Assembly (NCBI GenBank): GCA_016841605.1 | Contig: JAENYV010000002.1 | Coordinates: 248,001-312,000, forward strand | DNA: 64,000 nucleotides | Reading direction: 5' to 3' | Source of the DNA: Dethiobacter alkaliphilus | GTDB lineage: Bacteria > Bacillota > Dethiobacteria > DTU022 > UBA8154 | In this document: piece after piece, positions 36,641 to 44,735 of the stretch | How the letters are laid out: each line of letters opens with the position of its first letter | How positions within the stretch are numbered: position 1 is the first letter of the stretch | Program-made: the position numbers and the translations under genes | Notes under the pieces: model-generated | What the model was told of the DNA's origin: nothing | Databases searched by the model: none | What the model saw: only the letters and a program-made list of their open reading frames with translations

Positions 36641-37486
36641 TCATAAAAGCTCGATTTTTCCGTAAAAAACTTCTTCCGCGGGTCCCTCCATATATACTGT
36701 CCCGCTTTCCGCCCAGTTCACTCGTAAAAGCCCACCCGGCAGATGCACTTTGACATTCCTTTCCAGTTTACCCGCCAAAACACCGGCAACAACAGAAGCA
36801 CAAGCTCCTGTCCCGCAAGCCAGGGTGGGGCCGACTCCTCTTTCCCAAACGTTAACCCATATTTCCCGAGGACTTTCCACTTTCACAAATTCAACATTTA
36901 CTTTTTGTGGAAAAAGTTTATCTTTCTCTATTTTTGCTCCCCATTCCTGCCAGGGAATATTCTTAATCGTTGGAAGAAAAATAACACAATGAGGATTACC
37001 CATACTTACCGCTGTAAATAAAAATTCTTTTTCTCCCGCAATAAGATGCTCATTTATAACTTCCTGACGTGAAGGACCATGTACAGGTATCAGCCGGCTC
37101 TCCAACACCGGCTTCCCCATATCTACCTGTACTCCCTCTACTTTTCCTTCATTTAACAGCAGTTTTATCTGCTTTAAGCCGGAAAGAGTGTCGATCATAA
37201 GATGCTCTTCCGAAGCTAACTTCCTATCCCAAAGATACTTCGCCAGGCAGCGGATCGCATTTCCGCACATTTCTGCCTCGCTGCCGTCGGAATTAAATAT
37301 TTGCATATAAAACGGGGCGCGGGATGAAGCGTTCAATAAAACTACTCCATCAGCACCTATACCAAAATTTCTGTTACAGAGTTTTGGAGAAAGATTCGCG
37401 ATATCTCCACTCTTCAGTTTACCATCCAGATTGTTGATAATGATAAAATCGTTACCCAGTCCATGCATCTTGGTAAAATATACCAT
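36641..37486 (-). CDS. dapF: Diaminopimelate epimerase
   Basis: Converts LL-DAP to meso-DAP with a cofactor-free two-cysteine mechanism. The two catalytic cysteines are in [10 protein letters not shown] (about residue 77) and [10 protein letters not shown] (about residue 220). 281 residues. ATG at 37486 ([14 protein letters not shown]) has AAGGAGG upstream; the longer frame begins inside that ribosome site. Middle gene of lysA-dapF-dapL. Confidence 0.95.
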   Translation of the reverse strand: MVYFTKMHGLGNDFIIINNLDGKLKSGDIANLSPKLCNRNFGIGADGVVLLNASSRAPFYMQIFNSDGSEAEMCGNAIRCLAKYLWDRKLASEEHLMIDTLSGLKQIKLLLNEGKVEGVQVDMGKPVLESRLIPVHGPSRQEVINEHLIAGEKEFLFTAVSMGNPHCVIFLPTIKNIPWQEWGAKIEKDKLFPQKVNVEFVKVESPREIWVNVWERGVGPTLACGTGACASVVAGVLAGKLERNVKVHLPGGLLRVNWAESGTVYMEGPAEEVFYGKIELL

Positions 37487-37519
37487 ATGTGCCTCCTTTC
37501 CAAGCACCTGTAAAACTTG

Positions 37520-38836
37520 TTAAATGCAATTCCGGCACGGTTGGTCCAGGTGAACGAGATCTTCGTACGTCTCCCTCCTGGCTACTATTCTTGCTCTTCC
37601 GTCACGGACAAAAAGAACAGCCGGGCGTGGATTGCGGTTATAATTACAGGCCATGGCGTAGCAATACGCTCCTGTAGCGAAAAGAACCAAAATATCATCC
37701 TTCTTTACCGGAGGTAAAAAAGCCTCTTGGATAAGAATATCACCCGACTCACAGGCCTTACCCGCGATAGTCGCCTTCATAGCGGGTTCTTCTCCTGCCT
37801 TATTGGCCAGAGCGGCATCATAAACAGCCTGATAAAGAGCAGGGCGGATGTTATCCGCCATTCCGCCATCTACAGCAACATAGCGGCGTATTCCCGGAAT
37901 ATCTTTAATCACTCCAACACGGTACAGAGTAATTCCTGCTTCTCCGATAATCGAACGACCGGGTTCCAATAAAAGTTGAGGCAACGGAAAATCTCTTTTC
38001 AAAGCGGCATTTTTTACTGCAAAAGAGATATATTCCACAAAAGTTTCGATGGATGGTGGCGTATCTTCTTTTGTATAGCGAATGCCCAGTCCCCCACCCA
38101 TATCCAACTGTGAAGCTGTAAAACCGGTTTTTTCTCTTACCTCAGCCATAAAAGCAAACATAACGTCCACGGCTAGAGCAAAAGGTTCCGTCTGAAAGAT
38201 CTGGGATCCGATATGACAGTGGAAACCAACCAGATTTACCTTCTCCTTTTCCTGAATTGCTAGATTTATTGCCTTCCAGGTGTCTTCATTTTGCAATCCG
38301 AAACCAAATTTGGAATCTTCCTGCCCCGTTTGGATATAATCATGAGTATGGGCCTCAACCCCGGGCTTGATACGCAATAAAATTGTCGGCCTTTTCTTAA
38401 CTTCTGAAGACAAGGACAATAATTCTTCCAACTCGGAAAGGCTATCCACTACGATCCTTCCTACACCCGATTCTAAAGCAAAGATAATTTCTTCCCTTGA
38501 TTTATTATTGCCGTGGAAACAGAGATGATCCGGCGGGAAACCGGCCTTAATTGCCGTAAAAATCTCACCTCCGGAGACAACATCCAGTCCCAAACCTTCT
38601 TCATTAATCAAGGCAGCCATGGCCGTAATTAAAAAGGCTTTCCCGGCATAAAGGATCTCACCCAGTGGGTATGAACTTTCCAGAGCCTCTTTATAACGTC
38701 GACAATTTTCCCTGATCATCTCTTCATCCATAATATAAAGAGGGGTCCCAAATTCTTCTGCCAGTTCTACAGTATCGCAACCACCGATTTCCAGATGTTG
38801 TTTATCGTTAATGCGCATTGTTCCTGTTAAAATCAT
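37520..38836 (-). CDS. lysA: Diaminopimelate decarboxylase
   Basis: PLP enzyme for the last step of lysine synthesis. Alanine-racemase-like barrel with the PLP lysine in EILYAGKAFL, HIGSQIF, GGGLGIRYT, EPGRSI, and the C-terminal CESGDIL and GAYCYAM with the active-site cysteine and tyrosine. 438 residues. ATG at 38836 has GGAGGCGAAAAA directly upstream; the open frame further up passes through the riboswitch terminator and must be untranslated. First gene after the lysine riboswitch. Confidence 0.95.
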   Translation of the reverse strand: MILTGTMRINDKQHLEIGGCDTVELAEEFGTPLYIMDEEMIRENCRRYKEALESSYPLGEILYAGKAFLITAMAALINEEGLGLDVVSGGEIFTAIKAGFPPDHLCFHGNNKSREEIIFALESGVGRIVVDSLSELEELLSLSSEVKKRPTILLRIKPGVEAHTHDYIQTGQEDSKFGFGLQNEDTWKAINLAIQEKEKVNLVGFHCHIGSQIFQTEPFALAVDVMFAFMAEVREKTGFTASQLDMGGGLGIRYTKEDTPPSIETFVEYISFAVKNAALKRDFPLPQLLLEPGRSIIGEAGITLYRVGVIKDIPGIRRYVAVDGGMADNIRPALYQAVYDAALANKAGEEPAMKATIAGKACESGDILIQEAFLPPVKKDDILVLFATGAYCYAMACNYNRNPRPAVLFVRDGRARIVARRETYEDLVHLDQPCRNCI

Positions 38837-38861
38837 TTTTTCGCCTCCTTCGGGAAGAAAT

Positions 38862-38893
38862 AAAAAACGACTAACAGGTTTAACCATCAGTCG
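38862..38893 (-). terminator. Intrinsic terminator in the lysA leader (riboswitch expression platform)
   Basis: CGACT and AGTCG, with further pairing inside, form a stem followed by TTTTTT on the minus strand, 26 bp before the lysA start codon. Together with the lysine aptamer just upstream it implies premature termination when lysine is bound. Between aptamer and terminator, ACCTGG of the aptamer's last strand can pair with CCAGGT (38,940-38,946), a likely antiterminator. Confidence 0.75.
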
Positions 38894-38960
38894 CATGTAA
38901 AAAGTCAAACCTCTAGAACCCTTGGTGAGATAGCGCTCCACCTGGCTAAAAGGGTTTTTT

Positions 38961-39114
38961 CACCAGGTGACAGTCAACCAGTTATTCACTGGCCAACCAG
39001 CTTTTAGTCCTCCGGGAGAAGCTAAAAACTTCGGCGGTGGCCCCTTTCAACACGGTTCATTCTTCCCGGTTCTTCCCCATGTCTACTAATTTCCAACCGC
39101 ACCTCTACCTCATC
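38961..39114 (-). promoter_or_regulatory. Lysine riboswitch (L box)
   Basis: Minus-strand landmarks of the L-box aptamer appear in order: AGGTAGAGGTGCG (5' end), AGTAGACATGGGG, AAAGGGG, CCACCGCCGAAG, GGACTAAAAGCTGG and finally GACTGTCACCTGG, which pairs back to the 5' strand. Size (about 154 nt) is typical. It controls lysA-dapF-dapL. Confidence 0.93.
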
Positions 39115-39156
39115 AACTCGGTCAAAGAGATGAGGTATTATTTACTTTTGTGTGGT

Positions 39157-39185
39157 ATTTTAACATAAAACTATTTATTGCGCAA
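39157..39185 (-). promoter_or_regulatory. Promoter of the lysA-dapF-dapL operon
   Basis: TTGCGC (39,180-39,185) and TAAAAT (39,157-39,162) with a 17-bp spacer on the minus strand. The transcript would start near 39,150, about 35 nt before the riboswitch, and passes a small hairpin ACCTCATC/GATGAGGT. Confidence 0.65.
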
Positions 39186-39214
39186 GCATCATTTCCGCGT
39201 TCAGATTTCGCGTT

Positions 39215-39697
39215 TTACGGAACAACATCTTCCGGTATCTCATCTTCGTCTACAACAGCTGCAATAACAGCTTTAAAGCGTTTTCCGCGGGCCATACGTT
39301 TTTCTGCAGAACGCAGAAAAACAAAGATGAGAACCATGAAAACCATTCCTAAACCGAGCCCAAAAAGATCCGGACTTATTGCCGACCCTGCGTTTAGCGC
39401 CCAGCTTCTACCGATAAAAATGCCCAGTAACAAGCCCATTAATGGGACAAAGTAGAGCAAAAAAGCAGCCATAAGCATTTCACCGGCCCTGGCCTCCAGT
39501 CGTACCAACTGACCGGCTTTTGCTCCAATAGGATTATTGACCTCTACCAACATATCCCGCCTTTTTTCCGGATCACCGAAAAATCCGCCACAACGGCCGC
39601 AACTCGCACAGGATAAATTCTGACGAACCCTGACCAGGGCTTTATTATTTTCTGCCAGCTCAATAACCTGCCCAAAATGGTCCATTATATGGTCCAC
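39215..39697 (-). CDS. RseC/SoxR-reducing system family membrane protein
   Basis: 160 residues. N-terminal part with four cysteines (LSCASCGRCGGFFG, about residues 29-42), then a small beta region (NPIGAKAGQLVRLEA) and two membrane segments (LLYFVPLMGLLLGIFIG, LFGLGLGMVFMVLIFVFL). This is the build of RseC/RsxC-associated proteins that interact with anti-sigma or SoxR-reducing complexes. No Rnf genes are adjacent, so the job is open. GTG at 39697; an ATG four codons later is possible. Confidence 0.8.
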   Translation of the reverse strand: MDHIMDHFGQVIELAENNKALVRVRQNLSCASCGRCGGFFGDPEKRRDMLVEVNNPIGAKAGQLVRLEARAGEMLMAAFLLYFVPLMGLLLGIFIGRSWALNAGSAISPDLFGLGLGMVFMVLIFVFLRSAEKRMARGKRFKAVIAAVVDEDEIPEDVVP

Positions 39698-39857
39698 TTA
39701 GAACAAACCCCTTCCTTTTTCAAAGATTGTCCGTTTATAGTATAGAACTAAATGTCTTATAAATCAAGGTTAACCACACCACGCTAAATTATACGGGTAA
39801 ACCCTGTAGCAAGTGTCCTAAATTTTGTTATCCGACCTTTCGAAAGCTGATGTAACC

Positions 39858-40493
39858 CTATTTATCCGAAGCACTACGGCTAAATTGCGCTTTTACTTTT
39901 TCTCTCAACTGTAATGTTTTTAAAAGCTTTTCTCCAGCCTGCCTTGCTTCAAGTAAAACTTTTTCATCTTTTAAAGCTTCTCTTGCTGCGAATAGATGAA
40001 GAGCCTTAACGGTACTGACCACTCTGTAACCCAAAGCTTCCAGAAATTTTTCCATTGCTGTAGCAGTATATCCCATATCTTCTTCTTTTTCTTGTTCGCA
40101 CACCGCGACGACACAAGCATACTTTCCTCCGAAAGCTTCGTTTATGCTCATCCAAACAGAACGATCATTTTCATCAAATGCTTCGAAACAATAACATCTA
40201 TCAATGAAGGCTTTCATGTCTGCAGTTACATTATAAAAATAAGTCGGAGATCCTAAAACAACTGCATCGGATTCTAAAATAATCGGATAAATTTCTTGCA
40301 TGCCATCTTGTTTTACACATTTATAGGTATCATGACAGCATTCGCATCCATTACAGTCTTTAATATCATAATCACCTAAAAATATTAGTTTAGTTTCCAT
40401 ACCTTGCATTTCAAAAGGTTTAAGTGCTTCTTGTACTAAAACCGCAGTATTTCCATTTTTTCTCCGACTTCCAACAATGCCGAGTATTTTCAA
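39858..40493 (-). CDS. Flavodoxin-fold NAD(P)H-dependent FMN reductase / iron-sulfur flavoprotein
   Basis: 211 residues. FMN-binding loop GSRRKNGNTAVL near the N-terminus and SPTYFYNVTADMKAFIDR, typical for the NADPH-dependent FMN reductase family. A cysteine group CNGCECCHDTYKC (about residues 49-61) resembles the compact Cys motif of iron-sulfur flavoproteins, so a 4Fe-4S cluster may be bound. TTG at 40493 follows GGGGAGGGAG. Base composition is more AT-rich than the lys genes. Confidence 0.8.
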   Translation of the reverse strand: MKILGIVGSRRKNGNTAVLVQEALKPFEMQGMETKLIFLGDYDIKDCNGCECCHDTYKCVKQDGMQEIYPIILESDAVVLGSPTYFYNVTADMKAFIDRCYCFEAFDENDRSVWMSINEAFGGKYACVVAVCEQEKEEDMGYTATAMEKFLEALGYRVVSTVKALHLFAAREALKDEKVLLEARQAGEKLLKTLQLREKVKAQFSRSASDK

Positions 40494-40526
40494 GTTTCTC
40501 CCTCCCCTATCGTCCCCATGGCATCG

Positions 40527-41282
40527 CTAGTTGCTATTTTTTGCCGAAGTGTTATAATTCTCGAAGTTTACATCTTTAACTTTCTTACAAAAATATTCCA
40601 TAATAAATCCGTCTTGTAAAAGGCTGTTTTTTTCAACCTTAAATCCTGCTCTAATAAGCATACCTTCAATAATCCAACTAAATGTACTGAACTCATCTCT
40701 GATATGTGTTTCTACTTCCGCTTTTAATTGTTCACCTGCTGCTGTTTCATAGGTGGAAATAAATTGATTAATTTTTGAACAATATTCCAAGGGGTCAAAA
40801 TGAAAAATTACATCAAATAAATAGAGCACTCCACCTATTTTCAGCATTTGATTCATCTTTAGAAGGGCAATCTGTTTCCAAAAGTCAGGCAAATGATGAA
40901 GTGCCGACTTCGTTAAAACGATATCTACCTGTTCCTCTTGATGTTCATAACTTAAAAATCCGGAATTAATAAATTCTATATTTGTAATATTTTTTTCCTC
41001 TGCTTTCTCAATTGCCTGCTCAATCATTACCTCTGAGACATCAACAGCATATATTTTTTTGAAATGTTTTGATGCATAAATGGAGGTAGCACCTGTTCCA
41101 CATGCCAGGTCGATTAATGTAAGGTCTTCCGTATTATCCAATGCTAAATTTTGCAAAAAGTCGGCAACTTCCTTTTCATAATTTCTAAACTTTTGGTGCT
41201 GTTGGTCGTAAATTTGTGCTTGTTTTAGATCGGAGTAATCAATTCCACAGTGTTTATATTCATTATAAACCCAGTTTTCCAT
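40527..41282 (-). CDS. Class I SAM-dependent methyltransferase
   Basis: 251 residues. SAM motif I LIDLACGTGATSIYA, acidic loop IYAVDVSEVMIEQA, motif after strand 4 VDIVLTKSALHHLPDF and motif III GGVLYLFDVIF. The substrate is unknown. ATG at 41282 (MENWVYNEY) is preferred; the frame stays open to 41423 but passes through a strong hairpin. The gene is clearly AT-rich with A/T-ending codons and, with the preceding flavoprotein, may have been acquired later than its surroundings. Confidence 0.82.
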   Translation of the reverse strand: MENWVYNEYKHCGIDYSDLKQAQIYDQQHQKFRNYEKEVADFLQNLALDNTEDLTLIDLACGTGATSIYASKHFKKIYAVDVSEVMIEQAIEKAEEKNITNIEFINSGFLSYEHQEEQVDIVLTKSALHHLPDFWKQIALLKMNQMLKIGGVLYLFDVIFHFDPLEYCSKINQFISTYETAAGEQLKAEVETHIRDEFSTFSWIIEGMLIRAGFKVEKNSLLQDGFIMEYFCKKVKDVNFENYNTSAKNSN

Positions 41283-41329
41283 CTTAACACTGCCCTTTGT
41301 ATGCAAAGTTTTTAAGCCGGGGCTGTTAG

Positions 41330-41352
41330 CACTACAGCGAAAAACTGTAGTG
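41330..41352. terminator. Hairpin between flxA and the methyltransferase gene
   Basis: CACTACAG/CTGTAGTG, 8-bp stem with seven-base A-rich loop. It lies upstream of the methyltransferase start and downstream of the GC-rich terminator of the redox operon. No T run follows, so it may be an mRNA-stabilising or regulatory hairpin. Confidence 0.45.
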
Positions 41353-41367
41353 TCATTAATAAAACAT

Positions 41368-41397
41368 CGCCGGGGAGTAACAAATCGCGCCCCGGCG
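41368..41397 (-). terminator. Probable terminator of the Hdr/Flx/Etf operon
   Basis: CGCCGGGG/CCCCGGCG, an 8-bp all-GC stem, is followed on the minus strand by ATGTTTTATT. It lies 40 bp after the flxA stop, at the end of the eight-gene operon. Confidence 0.6.
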
Positions 41398-41436
41398 AGT
41401 TTCCAAAGAAGTAATAATCTCAAAATAGACCTACCC

Positions 41437-42279
41437 CTACGCAGATGCTTCCGGAATGTTCTTCAAAATTGCATAAGAGAAAACCGGACCATCTTTACAA
41501 ACATACATGTTCCCCACATTGCAGCGGCCACATTTGCCGAAACCGCATTTCATTCTGTTTTCCAGGGTCGTAAAAATCTGCTCATCGGCAAAATTCAACT
41601 TTTTCAAGTTCTCCAGCACAAACTTGATCATGATCGGTGGCCCGCAAGTAATGGCGATCGTATTATCGGGAGAGGGACCTACATCCATCAGCATAGAAGG
41701 CACAAAGCCAACGTTATAATCCCAGCCTTCTTCTTCTATATCGATTGTAAGATGTGCTGCAATGTCGTCGCGTTTGGCCATCTCCTCAAACTCGTTCTTA
41801 AAGCAGAGGTCTCCGGAAGTACGGGCACCATAGATCATGGTCAATCCCGCATACTGGTCCAGGTTGGCCTTGACATATTCCACAATGGGGCGCAGAGGTG
41901 CCTGTCCGATACCGCCGCCAATGGTAAGGATGTGTTTCCCTTTCCAGTCCTCCAAGGGGAAGCTGTTACCGTAAGGACCGCGCACGGTAATTTTGTCGCC
42001 GACCTCTTGTTCATGAAGCCCCTGGGTATTTTTACCTGCACGCATGACGGAAAAACGTAAAAAGTCACCCTCAGTGGGGGAACAGGAAATACAGAACATG
42101 CTTTCGCCTATACCTAACCGGCCAACCATGGCACACTGTCCGGGCCTGTGGCTCCAGTTTTTCCGCGCCTCTTCGTCATCCAGGGTTACTTTAAAAGTTT
42201 TAACAGCACGATCGCCTACAGTCTCAAACCAGGTATCTTCAATAGTGGCTATATATGGTTGATAAGGATTCTCTTTCAT
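41437..42279 (-). CDS. FlxA-like FAD/NAD(P)-binding oxidoreductase with 2Fe-2S site
   Basis: 280 residues of the ferredoxin-NADP reductase / dihydroorotate-dehydrogenase electron-transfer type. FAD domain with MFCISCSPTE and RGPYGNSFPL, NAD(P) domain with GGGIGQAPLRP and CGPPIMI, and a C-terminal cysteine cluster CGFGKCGRCNVGNMYVC for 2Fe-2S. Proteins of this kind are FlxA of the Flx-Hdr complexes and the NAD(P)H subunit of sulfhydrogenases. As last gene of the operon it is the probable entry or exit point for NAD(H). Its ATG overlaps the flxB stop. Confidence 0.87.
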   Translation of the reverse strand: MKENPYQPYIATIEDTWFETVGDRAVKTFKVTLDDEEARKNWSHRPGQCAMVGRLGIGESMFCISCSPTEGDFLRFSVMRAGKNTQGLHEQEVGDKITVRGPYGNSFPLEDWKGKHILTIGGGIGQAPLRPIVEYVKANLDQYAGLTMIYGARTSGDLCFKNEFEEMAKRDDIAAHLTIDIEEEGWDYNVGFVPSMLMDVGPSPDNTIAITCGPPIMIKFVLENLKKLNFADEQIFTTLENRMKCGFGKCGRCNVGNMYVCKDGPVFSYAILKNIPEASA

Positions 42280-43289
42280 AGTGCCTCCTTAACCTGCGAT
42301 AAAATATTGAGAATATCAATGTTCACCGGGCACAGGTTAATACAACGTCCACAGCCAACACAGGCGATCACTCCGAATTTGTCAACAAAATAGGAATACT
42401 TGTGATTAATCCTGTTACGGGTCCGTTCCCGGCGAGATGGACGGGGATTATGCCCGGAAGTGTGCAGTGTATATTCTTTGAACATACAGGAATCCCACAC
42501 CCGACATCTGCGTCCTTCAAGACCTTCAACCTCATCTTGAATATCAAAGCAATGACATGTCGGACAGAGAAAAGTACAAGCCCCGCAGCCAAGACAGGGA
42601 TCGGAAACCTTTTTCCAAATTTCACTCTCCCAAAGCTGTGGTAATTTCTCAGGGATATCCTGGCTATCAATTCCCCTGACAATTTTCTGAGCAGCATCGT
42701 TGTGAAGTTTTTCCGCTGCCTGCACATCACTATCGTCGGATTTTACAAGTATATCCCCGGCTTCCTGACAGATCTTCTCTCCTTTTTCCGTCAAAACTTG
42801 GAATAAATAGCTGTCGCCCAGATCCGTCATCAAGATATCCAGACCTTCTGTGGACGCCGGACCGCCTCCCACAGAAGTGCAGAAACAGTTCGTACGTGGT
42901 TCCTGACAGGCCAATCCTACCATGGTCGCCTTATCCCGTCTGCTTTTATAATAGGGGTCGACAGGGTCCCAGGTAAATAGTTTGTCAACAGTAGACAAAG
43001 CCCGGGCGTCACAAGGACGAATTCCCATAATGATCATTTCATCTACTTCACCGGGAGCTTCCATGGCTGTCTCTCCAACATTATAACGGTACAGCGTCTC
43101 CGTCTGCGGATAAAAGATACTTTTCGGCGGTACCGTGGTATTGGAGAGGGTAAAATCCGCATTGCTCTCTCCATTCAGAGGAGCAAACTTGCTGCTTCCT
43201 TCCATTTGCTGGGGAACACGGAACTTTTCCTTCCCCAGCTTGGCAAGAAAGTCTCCTACCTTTTCCTTTGGTAATTTCATATTATCCAT
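42276..43289 (-). CDS. FlxB-like 4Fe-4S dicluster protein
   Basis: 337 residues. The N-terminal part has the globular region seen in AsrA and hydrogenase beta-type subunits (MGIRPCDARALSTVDKLF), and the C-terminal half has two 4Fe-4S motifs, CLGCGACTFLCPTC and CVGCGRCINLCP, interrupted by a CRVWDSC stretch. Likely electron-transfer subunit between FlxA and FlxC/HdrA. ATG at 43289 after GAGGTGG; the GTG at 43298 falls within that site. Stop and flxA start overlap as ATGA. Confidence 0.83.
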   Translation of the reverse strand: MDNMKLPKEKVGDFLAKLGKEKFRVPQQMEGSSKFAPLNGESNADFTLSNTTVPPKSIFYPQTETLYRYNVGETAMEAPGEVDEMIIMGIRPCDARALSTVDKLFTWDPVDPYYKSRRDKATMVGLACQEPRTNCFCTSVGGGPASTEGLDILMTDLGDSYLFQVLTEKGEKICQEAGDILVKSDDSDVQAAEKLHNDAAQKIVRGIDSQDIPEKLPQLWESEIWKKVSDPCLGCGACTFLCPTCHCFDIQDEVEGLEGRRCRVWDSCMFKEYTLHTSGHNPRPSRRERTRNRINHKYSYFVDKFGVIACVGCGRCINLCPVNIDILNILSQVKEAL

Positions 43290-43300
43290 AGCACCCACCT

Positions 43301-44287
43301 CTAGAGAATGAAGTTTTCCTGATCATTGGGACGGTAGCTGGCCTGAAGCGGCTTGGAAGCAGGATCTGTCCCTGGTTCATAGGCAAATTTTTCCCGGACT
43401 TCTTTTGTTAATTTCCTGTTTAGTGTCATAATGGGAATATTGACTGGACAAACCCTTTCACATTCTCCGCATTCAATACAACGTCCCGCCAGGTGAAAAG
43501 CACGTGAAAGGTGGAAAGCTGTATTTTCGGAAATGTTGTTGGAACGGTTGACCCATGTGGGGTTTAATCTGTCAAGAATGCAATCTTCACAATAGCACAT
43601 GGGGCAAACATTTCTGCAGGAATAACAACGTACACAGGAGGAAAATTGTGCTTCCCAGAAAGACCAGCGCTCCTCGGGAGTCTTCGCCTCCAGTTCGCTT
43701 ACATCAGCATATTCATCGCTACTGCTGCCGGCCTCTACTTCCTCCCAGAGGAGGGTATCCGCCAGGACAGGATTCGGATAACGACATCTCAGGCACTTAT
43801 CCGCCAAAACTTCCTCACGTGGAACCGCTTTTTCACCGTCGGAAAACTGAAAAACGATCTTCCCATCATCCCAACGGGCTGCAACCTGTTCCAGCCCGGC
43901 AGGGAACTTCTCTTCGACTTTGGCTAAATCCACAACCCCCTGGCAGGGGCATCCAAGAATAATAACACTTTCCCTTTTAATCCCCTGCTCAACCAGTTGC
44001 TGGACCACCGCACGGCTATCACAACCTTTGACCATCAAAGCAATTTTACGTGTATCGGCTTCCTGTCCCCGGGGTACGGGAAGTTTTTCGACCAGGGTCA
44101 GGTAGGTAGCCAGGTTATTGCTGCAAAGAGGCGAGAAGATGAGCTTGTCTGCTTCCTCCGGTTCTGTGATAAAGTGCGGAGATACCCTGAAGCCGTAAGT
44201 CCCCTGTCTCCAGCCGATCAGATATTTGACATCATCCCGGGAGACAGTTTCTTTGGCTACAGTTATAAGTTTTTCCAGGTCTGCCAA
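43301..44287 (-). CDS. FlxC-like iron-sulfur subunit
   Basis: 328 residues. N-terminal region with VKGCDSRAVVQQLVEQG and ILGCPCQGVVD, similar to the F420-hydrogenase beta / FlxC type; a KCLRCRYPNP motif; then two 4Fe-4S motifs, CVRCYSCRNVCPMCYCEDC and CIECGECERVCP. Probable electron conduit of the complex. TTG at 44287 has GAGGAGGAG upstream; 11 bp before the flxB start. Confidence 0.83.
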   Translation of the reverse strand: MADLEKLITVAKETVSRDDVKYLIGWRQGTYGFRVSPHFITEPEEADKLIFSPLCSNNLATYLTLVEKLPVPRGQEADTRKIALMVKGCDSRAVVQQLVEQGIKRESVIILGCPCQGVVDLAKVEEKFPAGLEQVAARWDDGKIVFQFSDGEKAVPREEVLADKCLRCRYPNPVLADTLLWEEVEAGSSSDEYADVSELEAKTPEERWSFWEAQFSSCVRCYSCRNVCPMCYCEDCILDRLNPTWVNRSNNISENTAFHLSRAFHLAGRCIECGECERVCPVNIPIMTLNRKLTKEVREKFAYEPGTDPASKPLQASYRPNDQENFIL

Positions 44288-44303
44288 CTAATTCTCCTCC
44301 TCC

Positions 44304-44735
44304 TCACCAATTAATCTTGTTCCTCTGGAATTGTGCAAAGGGTCCGACTTCTTTTGCTTCGTCGACTGTCGATTTCACAACATCTTTCCATTTGGCACCT
44401 TCAGATGCCGAAACCCAGCTCATATGGAATCTTTTGTTATCGACCCCCACATAATCCAGAAGTTCTTTCATCATGGTAAACCGGCGGCGGGCAAAATAAT
44501 TACCCTCCATATAATGACAATCCCCCGGGTGGCAACCGGATACCAGCACGCCATCCGCACCCTGCTGGAATGCATTAATAACAAAAAGGGGATTAATTCT
44601 ACCGGTACACATAACCCTGATGACATTCAAGTTGGGCGGGTATTGTATCCTGCTTGTACCGGCAAGGTCAGCGCCGGCATAAGAACACCAGTTACACAAA
44701 AATGCTACAACGTTGGGTTCGAATTGTTCACTCAT
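44304..44735 (-). CDS. MvhD/FlxD-like 2Fe-2S electron-transfer subunit
   Basis: 143 residues. Family motif FLCNWCSYAGADLAG at the N-terminus, then RVMCTGRINP and GCHPGDCHY, the five cysteines of MvhD proteins. MvhD links hydrogenase, formate dehydrogenase or Flx modules to HdrA. In some methanogens one of these cysteines is selenocysteine; here all positions are cysteine. Its ATG overlaps the hdrA stop (ATGA), supporting a direct partnership. Confidence 0.92.
   Translation of the reverse strand: MSEQFEPNVVAFLCNWCSYAGADLAGTSRIQYPPNLNVIRVMCTGRINPLFVINAFQQGADGVLVSGCHPGDCHYMEGNYFARRRFTMMKELLDYVGVDNKRFHMSWVSASEGAKWKDVVKSTVDEAKEVGPFAQFQRNKINW

Noticed and set aside
38837-38941. N-terminal extension of LysA
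   Set aside because: The open frame crosses the riboswitch terminator and a clear ribosome site lies just before ATG 38,836.
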